A DNA stretch of 39,816 bases, from NCBI GenBank assembly GCA_900769875.1, contig CAAGII010000141.1:1-39816 (forward strand), written 5' to 3'. Below the pieces are notes generated by a model. It had not been told where the DNA came from, ran no database searches, and was given only the letters and a program-made list of their open reading frames with translations. How positions within the stretch are numbered: the stretch's first letter is position 1; each line of letters begins with the position of its first letter. Source of the DNA: Clostridia bacterium (GTDB taxonomy: Bacteria > Bacillota > Clostridia > Christensenellales > Aristaeellaceae). Made by a program: the position numbers and the translations under genes. Below, in pieces: positions 15,845 through 23,910 of the stretch.

Positions 15845-15884
15845 CCAATATTGACATGCTGGCGCAAATGTGAAACAATATTGG
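15845..15884 (+). promoter_or_regulatory. GH3-operon promoter framed by paired CAATATTG operators
   Basis: TTGACA (15851-15856) and AACAAT (15874-15879) are 17 nt apart. Two copies of the perfect palindrome CAATATTG sit at 15846-15853 and 15876-15883, 30 bp apart. Extended to 9 bp (CCAATATTG/CAATATTGG) they face each other. One overlaps the -35, the other the -10 and start point. This is the layout expected for repression by a DNA-binding dimer or tetramer. The leader to ATG 16002 is about 116 nt and GC-rich, without a recognised riboswitch. Confidence 0.65.
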
Positions 15885-16001
15885 CAGGGATCAACCGATC
15901 CGTGGGCGGCAGGAGGCCGTCCGGACACTCATAAAAGCAAACGCGGTCGCCGCCTGTAGGGCGGGTCTGCGATTGTGAACAACTAATGGGGGGATACAAC
16001 G

Positions 16002-19000
16002 ATGAAGTCCAAGAAACTTGCTGCCGTCATGCGCGGCATCGCAGCCATCACGGCGTGCGTGCTTGTCCTGTCCTCCGTGGGCACGGGCATCGCCAACGGC
16101 TGGCGCACCGCACTGGACGGGTTCCTGGGAACCAACAGCTTCGTCACCATCAGCGATGAGGAAGCGGCCCGCTTCAAGAAGGACTACGCCACCATTGAGG
16201 ACATGGCTGCCGCAGCCCGCAACATCGCCATCCGCGAGGGCGAGGAGGGCACCGTCATCATGAAGAATGACAACGGCGTGCTGCCCCTTGCCAGCGACGC
16301 CACCGTGGCGCTGTTCGGCCTGGCTGCCTACGCGCCCTATCCCTACGCGGCCGGCGACCTCAAGGCCGGCAATGAGGACGCGGTGGATCTGGTGCAGGCG
16401 CTGCAGGACGCCGGCGTGAAGATCAACCAGACCCTGATGGGCATCTACAACGACAACATCCTCAACAAGCACATTGAGATGGTGCCCAACCGCTGGACCG
16501 GCGTGGAGGTTCCCACCGTGGCGTACGACCACATCTATGTCTCCGCCCCCGGCGACATGGTGGATTACAAGATCGTCGAGATCACGCCCGACCGCTTTGA
16601 GGCGCTCGGCGCGCCTGCCGACTGGAAGTCCTCCATCGACAAGGACTCCACCGTGGGCATCTGCGTGTTCGCCCGCGGCGCTGGCGAGGGCAACACCTAC
16701 AAGCCCGGCTCCGCGCTGGACAGCGAGGGCAACCCCACCGGCAAGGATCCACTCAAGCTCAGCGACGAGGAGCTGGCTGTGGTTGACCTTGCCCGCGAGA
16801 CCTGCTCCAAGGTTGTCGTGCTGATCAACTCCGGCAACACCATGCTGCTGGGCGATATCGCCAAGGGCGGCGAGCATGAGGTTGACGGCATCGCCTACAT
16901 TGGCGTGCTCAACGACTATCAGGCCATCGGTATCGCGAAGGTGCTGACCGGCGAGGTCAACGCCACCGGCGCGCTGCCCGATACCTATGTGGTCGACCAT
17001 GCCTCCAACCCCGCCGTGACAAACTTCGGCGGCGACTACTACGCGGATTATGAGATCGTCGCCTCCGACGGCACGGCGGATCCCCGCTATCCCGGCGTGG
17101 AGATTGCCAACACCGCCGCGGGCTCCTTCGGCGGCTCGGTGACCTACAACGGCGGCACCTATGTGGTGGAGGCCGAGGGCATCTATGTGGGCTACAAGTA
17201 TTACGAGACCCGCTACTATGACGCCATCATGAATCCCGCCTTCAACGCCGCCTCCGCCAAGGGCGCGACCCAGTCCGAAACGTGGAACTACGGCAGCGAG
17301 GTGCTCTACACCTTCGGCCACGGCCTGTCCTACCTGCCCTACACGCAGACCATCAAGAGCGTGAAGGTGGACAACACCGAAAACGGCAACATCACCGCCG
17401 TCATCGAGCTGAAGAACCTGAGCGACCGAGACGGTACCTTCCTGGCTCAGCTCTATGTGCAGCAGCCCTACACCGAGTATGACCGCGCGAATCTGGTGGA
17501 AAAGAGCGCCGTCATGTTCTTAAACTCCGGCAAGGCGTTCGTCAAGGCCGGCGGAAGCGCGAACGTGACCCTCACTGTGCCCACCAAGTATCTGGCCAGC
17601 TACGACTACAAGGCGGCCAAGACCTATATCCTCGACGAGGGCGACTACCTCTTCACCGCCGCTGCCGGCGCGCATGAGGCTGTGAACAACTTCCTCGCCG
17701 CGCAGGGCAAGACCGTGGCCGACGGCATGGACGCCGAGGCAAAGGGCGCCTGCGCAACCTGGAACCTCGCCGCCTTTGACAAGACCACCTTCGCTACCCA
17801 GAACGGCGTGCAGGTGACCAATGTGGCCGACAACGCCGACCTCAACTACTGGACCGGCGACAACACCGTGACCTACCTCTCCCGTCAGGACTGGGACGGC
17901 ACCTATCCCATCGACTACAACAAGGTGAACATCAGGATCGGTGACAGCCCCCGCAAGGACGAGTGGATCGCCGCGCTGCGCGGACAGATCTACACCATCA
18001 AGACCGACGAGCCCGCCGAGGAAGGCACCTACAAGGGCGTGAAGTTCGATTCCGTCAACGTGCAGGACGCCCAGATCGCGGACATCAACGACTCCTACTG
18101 GGATCTGCTCGTGTCCGAGATCACCATTGACGAGGCGGTGGGCGCTGTCATCCATGGCGGCAGCCGCTCCGACAAGCTGAGCAACATTGACAACCCCGTG
18201 GTCATCCAGAACGAGGGCGTGTCCGGCTTCACCGCGGGCTACACCGACGAGGCGACCGGCAAGACCTACAAGTTCAACATCCATTCCCAGACGCTGCTGG
18301 CTTCCTCCTTCAACCCCGATCTGGCCTATGACTGGGGTCTTGTGGAGGGCAACAGCGGCCTGTGGCTGAACCGCTTCGATCTGTGGGGCACCGGCCTCAC
18401 CCAGCGCCGCACCCCCTACAACGGCCGCAACTACGAGTACATCTCCGAGGATCCGATGCTGACCAACCGCATGGGCTACGGCATCCTGCAGGGCTGCGCC
18501 GACAAGGGCATCATGAACGGCCCCAAGCACATGGGCTTCAACGATCAGGAGCACAACCGCGGCGGCATCTCCGCCTACATGAACGAGCAGAAGCTGCGTG
18601 AAACCGATCTGCGCGGCTTCCAGGGCGGACTGAGCGACGCCAAGGGTCTGGCGGTCATGATCGCCTTCAACCGCATCGGCGCCATCAACGCCGCCTGCTA
18701 CGCGCCCATGATCCAGAACATTCTGCGTCAGGAGTGGGGCTTCAAGGGCCTGATCTCCACCGACATGAACAACAACAACTACTACTTCAACGCCGAATCC
18801 ATGGTCATGGCCGGCATCACGCAGGTGGCGGACTTCGGCGCCGACAACAGCCACATCAACATGGGTGAGGGCGGCGTGGACACCAACTGGCCCTACATCT
18901 CCGTGGGAACCGTCAAAAACGACGCGACGCTCGTCAACCAGGCGCGCGAGAACCTCAAGTACCAGCTCTACGCCTTCGCCAACAGCGCCGTGCTCAACGC

Positions 19001-19136
19001 GCGCGTGGAGCAGGTGAAGGTGTGGTGGGATACCGCGCTGGAAACCACCACCACCGTGAGCGGCGTTGTGTGCGCGCTCTCCGCGCTGTGCTGGATCGCG
19101 CTGACCCTGCTGCCCGGCAAGAAGAAGGAGGCTTAA
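16002..19136 (+). CDS. Membrane-anchored glycoside hydrolase family 3 with permuted domain order
   Basis: A 1044-aa ecto-glycosidase, beta-glucosidase or beta-xylosidase type. Domains run in the reverse of the usual GH3 order. The alpha/beta sandwich domain comes first (GTVIMKNDNGVLPL at about 82, GALPDTYVVD, FGHGLSYLPYTQ near 437), then an FnIII-like part, then the TIM barrel. In the barrel GRNYEYISEDP and GPKHMGFNDQEHNR (Lys/His near 842) are substrate-binding signatures, and Asp921 in GLISTDM is the expected nucleophile. The usual Trp after it is Met. An N-terminal membrane segment (about 10-30) and a C-terminal one (about 1014-1036), followed by KKKEA, anchor it at both ends. Permuted GH3 enzymes are known from rumen Ruminococcus and Butyrivibrio. 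The next gene starts 3 nt after the stop. Confidence 0.9.
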   Translation: MKSKKLAAVMRGIAAITACVLVLSSVGTGIANGWRTALDGFLGTNSFVTISDEEAARFKKDYATIEDMAAAARNIAIREGEEGTVIMKNDNGVLPLASDATVALFGLAAYAPYPYAAGDLKAGNEDAVDLVQALQDAGVKINQTLMGIYNDNILNKHIEMVPNRWTGVEVPTVAYDHIYVSAPGDMVDYKIVEITPDRFEALGAPADWKSSIDKDSTVGICVFARGAGEGNTYKPGSALDSEGNPTGKDPLKLSDEELAVVDLARETCSKVVVLINSGNTMLLGDIAKGGEHEVDGIAYIGVLNDYQAIGIAKVLTGEVNATGALPDTYVVDHASNPAVTNFGGDYYADYEIVASDGTADPRYPGVEIANTAAGSFGGSVTYNGGTYVVEAEGIYVGYKYYETRYYDAIMNPAFNAASAKGATQSETWNYGSEVLYTFGHGLSYLPYTQTIKSVKVDNTENGNITAVIELKNLSDRDGTFLAQLYVQQPYTEYDRANLVEKSAVMFLNSGKAFVKAGGSANVTLTVPTKYLASYDYKAAKTYILDEGDYLFTAAAGAHEAVNNFLAAQGKTVADGMDAEAKGACATWNLAAFDKTTFATQNGVQVTNVADNADLNYWTGDNTVTYLSRQDWDGTYPIDYNKVNIRIGDSPRKDEWIAALRGQIYTIKTDEPAEEGTYKGVKFDSVNVQDAQIADINDSYWDLLVSEITIDEAVGAVIHGGSRSDKLSNIDNPVVIQNEGVSGFTAGYTDEATGKTYKFNIHSQTLLASSFNPDLAYDWGLVEGNSGLWLNRFDLWGTGLTQRRTPYNGRNYEYISEDPMLTNRMGYGILQGCADKGIMNGPKHMGFNDQEHNRGGISAYMNEQKLRETDLRGFQGGLSDAKGLAVMIAFNRIGAINAACYAPMIQNILRQEWGFKGLISTDMNNNNYYFNAESMVMAGITQVADFGADNSHINMGEGGVDTNWPYISVGTVKNDATLVNQARENLKYQLYAFANSAVLNARVEQVKVWWDTALETTTTVSGVVCALSALCWIALTLLPGKKKEA

Positions 19137-19139
19137 TCC

Positions 19140-19610
19140 ATGAAAGCGAATTGCAAGTTCTCATCCGGCATGATCGCCTCGCTCGTTGCGGCGGTGCTGT
19201 CGGTCGTGTCCTTCGTCATCTATCAGGTGAACATCAGCGGCGCAGGCTATTTCGCAAGCGCCTCCGTCACTGCCATGCCCCTTGTGTGGGCGGCGGTCGC
19301 CGCGCTGGTGATTACGGTGGCGCTGGGCATGGTCAAGGCGAAGGGCGTTGCCTCCCGCGCGCTTGACCTGCTCGCAGGTCTCCTGCAGCTTGCCGCGCCC
19401 GCGCTGCTGGCCTACTGCCTCATCAGCCTCATCGGCGGCCGTGTGGAGGGCCTGGGCTACATCTACTTCTCCAACGCCGACGTGGCCAAGGAGGTGCAGA
19501 CCGCCGCGAACCTGTCCTCCGCCACCTGGGCGATTATCAGCATGGTGGCCTGCGGCGTGAGCATGCTCGCCGCCATCGTGGCCTCGTTCTTCAACCTCCG
19601 CAAGGACTGA
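19140..19610 (+). CDS. Small four-helix membrane protein, partner of the GH3 enzyme
   Basis: A 156-aa integral membrane protein with four hydrophobic segments at about 10-32, 40-65, 74-100 and 125-150. I do not recognise the family. Its AAGGAGG site (19125-19131) lies inside the end of the GH3 gene, and the gap is only 3 nt, so translation is coupled. The C-terminus (NLRKD) is positively charged and probably cytosolic. The position suggests it helps membrane insertion, stability or clustering of the doubly anchored GH3 enzyme; this is inference from location only. Confidence 0.75.
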   Translation: MKANCKFSSGMIASLVAAVLSVVSFVIYQVNISGAGYFASASVTAMPLVWAAVAALVITVALGMVKAKGVASRALDLLAGLLQLAAPALLAYCLISLIGGRVEGLGYIYFSNADVAKEVQTAANLSSATWAIISMVACGVSMLAAIVASFFNLRKD

Positions 19611-19624
19611 ACAACGCCGGTTTC

Positions 19625-19759
19625 GGAAGCGGGCGGATGTTCCTCCTCTTACGCATCTGCCTGCTTCCGCAGCCCGGATCGTCCCGTCTGGTCAACCCGG
19701 ACGGGGCGATCCCCTTTCCTTATCCCGGCTGCCCGCGCCGCCGGACGCCCGGGATAGGG
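19625..19759 (+). other. Three tandem RNA hairpins inside the glycosidase operon
   Basis: Between the small membrane protein and the rhamnosidase gene lie three strong stems. They are 19625-19639 with 19654-19668 (15 bp, two G·T pairs), 19676-19688 with 19700-19712 (13 bp, one G·T), and 19718-19728 with 19749-19759 (11 bp, one G·T). None is followed by a clean T run. They could stabilise the upstream mRNA after processing, partly terminate, or block exonucleases, so giving different amounts of GH3 and rhamnosidase. Confidence 0.65.
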
Positions 19760-19802
19760 AGAGACGCTTCCCCCACGACTCAAACAGACAGGAGCGGATT
19801 TC

Positions 19803-22376
19803 ATGAACTCCATCCGAATCACCTCCTTTACCGCGGACGGCGCGACCGGCCTGCTTGTCACGGACAGTCTGCCGCGCTTCAGCTTTCGCTACACGGGCGA
19901 AATGGCGGACGCGTTCATCACCCTGTGCGGCAGGCGCTTTGACGCGTCCGGGCAGCTGGGTGTGCCCTGTCCGGACGATCTCAGGCTCAGACCCTATACC
20001 GATTACACCGCCACGCTCACCGTGAGCGCGCAGGGCGGCGCGCAGGATACCGCTTCCCTTGTGTTCCGCACCGGCAGGCTGGACGACCCGTGGCAGGCGC
20101 AGCCCATCACCGACGGCGCGTACCGCTTCACCGAAAAAAGGGTGTCGCCGCGCGTGATGGTGTTCCGCCGCCGCTTTGAAGCGAAAGGGAAGGTTCGCCG
20201 CGCGGAAATCCTCGCGACGGCGCTGGGCGTGTATGAGCTGACCCTCAACGGCGAAAAGGTCGGCGACCGCTACTTTGCGCCGGGCTTTACCTCCTACGCC
20301 CATGATCTGCAGTATCAGGTGTACGATGTGACCGCACAGCTGCGTGATCATAACACGCTCATAGCGGAGGTCGCGGGCGGATGGGCTGTCGGCTCGTTTG
20401 TGATGACGCGCCGCAACCGCATCACCGCGCCGAGGCAGTCGCTGCTGCTGGAGCTTCGCCTGACCTATGAGGACGGTACCACGGAGCTCCTTTGCACCGA
20501 TGAGCGCTGGGAGGTCAGCACCGAGGGGCCGGTGCAGCTGGCCGATCTCTACGACGGCGAAACCGACGACGCGAATGTGGATATCCAGTCTATTCCCTAC
20601 CACGCGGCGAGCGTCGAGCCCATGCGCATCAAGCCCCGCATCAGCGCGGAGACCGGCGCGCCGGTGAAGCGCCACGAGCGCTTTGAGGCAAGGCTTGTGG
20701 GCGAGGTGGACGGAAGGCTGATCTACGACTTTTCGCAGAACCTCGCGGGCGTGGTGGAAATGCGCATCCGCGGAAAAGCGGGGCAGCGCGTGGTCATCCG
20801 CCACGCCGAAATCCTGAACCCCGACGGCAGCCTGAACACGGCGTTCCTGCGCAGCGCGAAGGCCACCTTCACCTGCATCTGCCGCGACGGCGAGCAGACC
20901 TTTGCGCCGCGCTTTACCTACATGGGCTTCCGCTACGTTTCGGTGGAGGGCGCGCAGAAGGAGGACGTGCAGCTGTGCGCGTGGGCGCTGTACTCCGATA
21001 TCCGTGAGCACGGCTCCTTCTCCTGCTCCAACGAAATGCTGACAAAGCTGGATCAGAATATCGTGTGGGGCGCGAAGTCCAACTTTGTGGAAATTCCCAC
21101 CGACTGCCCGCAGCGTGACGAGCGCATGGGCTGGACGGGCGATATCGCCGTGTTCGCGCCCACCGCGTGCTTCCATTTTGACATGACGCGCTTCCTGCGC
21201 AAGTGGCTGCGCGACGTGCGTTCGGAGCAGTTCCGGGGCGGCGGCATCCCCAACACCGTACCGGCGCAGGGCTACGGCTTCCCGACGACCATGCCGAACA
21301 TGGCCGTGGATTTCTGGGACGACGCATGCGTGCTTGTGCCGTGGGCGGTCTACATGGCCAGCGGCGATCAGTCGGTGCTGGAGGAAGCCTATCCCTGCAT
21401 GGAGAAATATGTGAAGGCCTGCCGCTTCTGGGCGGGGCTTTGCAGCGTGGGCAAGCGCCGCTATGTGTGGCACACGCCCTCCGTGTTCCACTTTGGCGAC
21501 TGGATCGCGCCGGACGTGCCGAAGATGTCGCAGTGGCAGGCGCGCTCACGGTGGACGGCGACCGCGAGCCTGTGCAACACAAGCGCCATCCTCGCAAGGG
21601 TAAGCGAGCTGCTTGGCAGGCATGATAAGGCGGACGCCTACCACCGCCTCAGCCGCCGCGTGGCGGACGCCTATCAGAGCGTTTTGATGGACGGGGACGC
21701 AAAGCTGAAAACGGAGTTCCAGACAGGCTATGTGCTGCCGCTGTACTTCCACATGCTGGACGAGGAGCATACCCGCAAGGCTGCCGCGCATCTGGATCGC
21801 CTTGTCCGGGAGAACGGCTACCGCATCGGCACGGGCTTCCCGGGCACGCCCTACATCCTCTTCGCGCTTGCGGATAACGGCTACGCGGATACGGCGCTGC
21901 GCATGCTCACCTGCGCCGAGTGCCCCTCGTGGCTCTACGAGGTTCGTGTGGGCGCGACCACGGTATGGGAGCGCTGGGACGGGCTGGACGAAAGCGGTCA
22001 CTGCCCCATCGGCAACGATGGCACGGGCGGCATGATCTCTTACAACCACTATGCCAGCGGCGCGGTGGGCGATTTCCTCTACCGCCGCATCGCGGGCCTG
22101 GAGGCCACGTCGTGCGGCTACAGAACCTTCCGCATCAGACCGCTTGTGGGCGGCGGCATCACATGGGCGAAGGCCGGGCTGATGACGCCCTACGGGCAGG
22201 CATCCTCCTCATGGCGCGTGGAAAACGGCGTGTTCACCATCACCTGTGAGGTTCCCTGCGGCACATCCTGCACCCTGACCATGCCCGGCGGCAGCGAAAG
22301 GCTGCTCCAGCCCGGCGTGCATACGCTTTCCGAGCCCTGTCAGGCCTCGTCACCATCCATCACAACAAGGGGGTAA
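19803..22376 (+). CDS. Glycoside hydrolase family 78 alpha-L-rhamnosidase
   Basis: An 857-aa cytosolic enzyme that removes terminal alpha-L-rhamnose from oligosaccharides or glycosides by inversion. There is no signal peptide. Start ATG 19803 has AGGAG at 19790-19794. N-terminal beta domains (FnIII-like, then a galactose-binding-like fold to about 390) precede the (alpha/alpha)6 barrel. DCPQRDERMGWTGD spans 434-447; by comparison with characterised GH78 enzymes, Glu440 is the general acid. ATTVWERWDG near 718-727 carries the likely general base Glu723. The C-terminal beta domain is present and the length is typical. A GPH-type symporter gene follows 6 nt later, so imported rhamnosides are the likely substrate. 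Confidence 0.95.
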   Translation: MNSIRITSFTADGATGLLVTDSLPRFSFRYTGEMADAFITLCGRRFDASGQLGVPCPDDLRLRPYTDYTATLTVSAQGGAQDTASLVFRTGRLDDPWQAQPITDGAYRFTEKRVSPRVMVFRRRFEAKGKVRRAEILATALGVYELTLNGEKVGDRYFAPGFTSYAHDLQYQVYDVTAQLRDHNTLIAEVAGGWAVGSFVMTRRNRITAPRQSLLLELRLTYEDGTTELLCTDERWEVSTEGPVQLADLYDGETDDANVDIQSIPYHAASVEPMRIKPRISAETGAPVKRHERFEARLVGEVDGRLIYDFSQNLAGVVEMRIRGKAGQRVVIRHAEILNPDGSLNTAFLRSAKATFTCICRDGEQTFAPRFTYMGFRYVSVEGAQKEDVQLCAWALYSDIREHGSFSCSNEMLTKLDQNIVWGAKSNFVEIPTDCPQRDERMGWTGDIAVFAPTACFHFDMTRFLRKWLRDVRSEQFRGGGIPNTVPAQGYGFPTTMPNMAVDFWDDACVLVPWAVYMASGDQSVLEEAYPCMEKYVKACRFWAGLCSVGKRRYVWHTPSVFHFGDWIAPDVPKMSQWQARSRWTATASLCNTSAILARVSELLGRHDKADAYHRLSRRVADAYQSVLMDGDAKLKTEFQTGYVLPLYFHMLDEEHTRKAAAHLDRLVRENGYRIGTGFPGTPYILFALADNGYADTALRMLTCAECPSWLYEVRVGATTVWERWDGLDESGHCPIGNDGTGGMISYNHYASGAVGDFLYRRIAGLEATSCGYRTFRIRPLVGGGITWAKAGLMTPYGQASSSWRVENGVFTITCEVPCGTSCTLTMPGGSERLLQPGVHTLSEPCQASSPSITTRG

Positions 22377-22382
22377 TGATCC

Positions 22383-23759
22383 ATGAACCGTATCTCCCGG
22401 CTCTTTGAGCAGCCCTTCGCAAGAACGCGGGTCACGACCGACAAGGTCAGAACGCCCGAAATGCTGCTGGGCTACCTCATCGGCCCGTTTGGCGCCATGC
22501 TGTCCTCCGGCATCTACACCAGCTTCCTGCAGAACTACCTCAGCGACGTACTCGGGCTGAGCAACGGCTTCCTGTCGGTGCTGCAGCTGGTCTCCACCGC
22601 GCTGATTGTCGCCGCCAATCTGGTGGTGGGACAGCTCATCGAGCGCACCCGCACGCTCGCGGGCAAGGCGCGTCCGTGGCTGCTGCTCTCCGCGCTGACG
22701 ATGTCGCTGGCAAGCGTCGCCATGTTTGTGGTGCCCTTCACCGGCACGGCGCGGTATGTGTGGATCGCCATCGCCTACAACCTGTATTACGCGGTGGCCT
22801 ATCCCATCTACAACACCGCCAATTCCACCATGATTCCCGTCTCCACCCGCGACAGCGAAAAGCGCGGCGCGCTGGCCTCCATGACCAACATGGCGGGTCT
22901 TGGCGTGATGGGCGCGGGCTCCATGGTGTTCCCGATTCTGGTGGCGAATGTGCTGACCTATGAGCCCGCCAACCAGTCGCGCTGGCTCATCTGCATGATT
23001 GCGGTGGCGATCTTCTCCGCGCTCACCATCTATCTGCAGTTCCTCTTCACCCGCGAGCGCGTGACGGAGGAAACCATGCAGCCCTCCGGCGAGCAGAAGC
23101 CTGCCATCTCCATGGCGCGGCAGCTCAAGGCCGTCACCAGCGAAAAGTGGTGGTGGCTCGCGATGCTCTTCTATCTCAGCTTCCAGTGGTCCGGCGCAGT
23201 CAAGAACGGCTCCATGGCCTACTTCTGCAACAACGTGCTGCATGATACCACCGGCGCCGCCATGTCCCTGCTGGCTGTGCTGGGCGCCATTCCCATGGCG
23301 GCTGCCGCCGTGGTGGTGGTGCCCCTCGCCAACCGCTTCAGCAAGCGGCTGCTGTGCATGGGCGGCATGGCGCTGGGCGCTGTGGGCGGCGTGATCGCGG
23401 GCCTTGGCGGCGACAACCTGGTGCTGGTCGGCGCGGGCGTTGCCATCAAGTGCCTCGGCTCCGCGCCTGCGTGCTACCTGATCCTCGCTATGCTCGCGGA
23501 TGTGATCGACCATGTGGAATACAAGCACGGCATCCGCACCGACGGACTGACCATGTCCATCTACTCCTCGCTCATGGTCGCGGCGACGCCCATCGGCGGC
23601 GCGATCATTCAGGCGATGAATTCCATGCTCGACATCACCACGGCCTCCGCCATCAACTATGTGTGGGTGGAAACCATTGCCTACGTCATCGGCGCGGTGC
23701 TGCTCGTCGGCTTCACGGTGGAGAAGCGCCTGAAGGCGGAAAAACCCGCTGCGCAATAA
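22383..23759 (+). CDS. GPH-family (MelB-like) sugar:cation symporter
   Basis: A 458-aa membrane transporter of the glycoside-pentoside-hexuronide family within the MFS superfamily, with about 12 hydrophobic segments. Typical signs are the conserved start (GYLIGPFGAMLSSGIYTSFL), YNLYYAVAYPIYN after helix 4, and the MLADVIDHVEYKHGIRTDGL segment late in the protein, matching the DxxDxxExxxGxR pattern of the family. The start ATG 22383 follows AAGGGGG at 22367-22373, which overlaps the end of the rhamnosidase gene. It is the last gene of the glycosidase operon and probably imports a glycoside or oligosaccharide for the rhamnosidase. The substrate is inferred only. Confidence 0.92.
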   Translation: MNRISRLFEQPFARTRVTTDKVRTPEMLLGYLIGPFGAMLSSGIYTSFLQNYLSDVLGLSNGFLSVLQLVSTALIVAANLVVGQLIERTRTLAGKARPWLLLSALTMSLASVAMFVVPFTGTARYVWIAIAYNLYYAVAYPIYNTANSTMIPVSTRDSEKRGALASMTNMAGLGVMGAGSMVFPILVANVLTYEPANQSRWLICMIAVAIFSALTIYLQFLFTRERVTEETMQPSGEQKPAISMARQLKAVTSEKWWWLAMLFYLSFQWSGAVKNGSMAYFCNNVLHDTTGAAMSLLAVLGAIPMAAAAVVVVPLANRFSKRLLCMGGMALGAVGGVIAGLGGDNLVLVGAGVAIKCLGSAPACYLILAMLADVIDHVEYKHGIRTDGLTMSIYSSLMVAATPIGGAIIQAMNSMLDITTASAINYVWVETIAYVIGAVLLVGFTVEKRLKAEKPAAQ

Positions 23760-23779
23760 CATCATCCCTCTGCACACGG

Positions 23780-23820
23780 GCAGAGCGGCAGACGACGCAT
23801 GTCTGCCGCCCTGCTTTTTT
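23780..23820 (+). terminator. Terminator of the glycosidase operon
   Basis: Arms 23780-23793 and 23801-23814 form a 13-bp stem with one mismatch (core GCGGCAGAC/GTCTGCCGC), a 7-nt loop and six T residues. Confidence 0.9.
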
Positions 23821-23831
23821 CGTGGGCTGCT

Positions 23832-23860
23832 GCTCCATGATGGCGATCATGTGGTATAAT
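23832..23860 (+). promoter_or_regulatory. Promoter for the YesN-type regulator gene
   Basis: A perfect extended -10 (TGGTATAAT, TATAAT at 23855-23860) has a poor -35 (GCTCCA) at 17 nt. Transcription would start near 23867, about 44 nt before ATG 23911. Confidence 0.65.
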
Positions 23861-23910
23861 GTCCGTATCGGTATCAGGCACGACAAAACCACCGCAAAGG
23901 AGGCTGTGCG

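Noticed and set aside
19692..21491. Minus-strand open frame of about 599 codons over the rhamnosidase gene
   Set aside because: It is antisense to a GH78 gene with all catalytic motifs and shows typical shadow composition.
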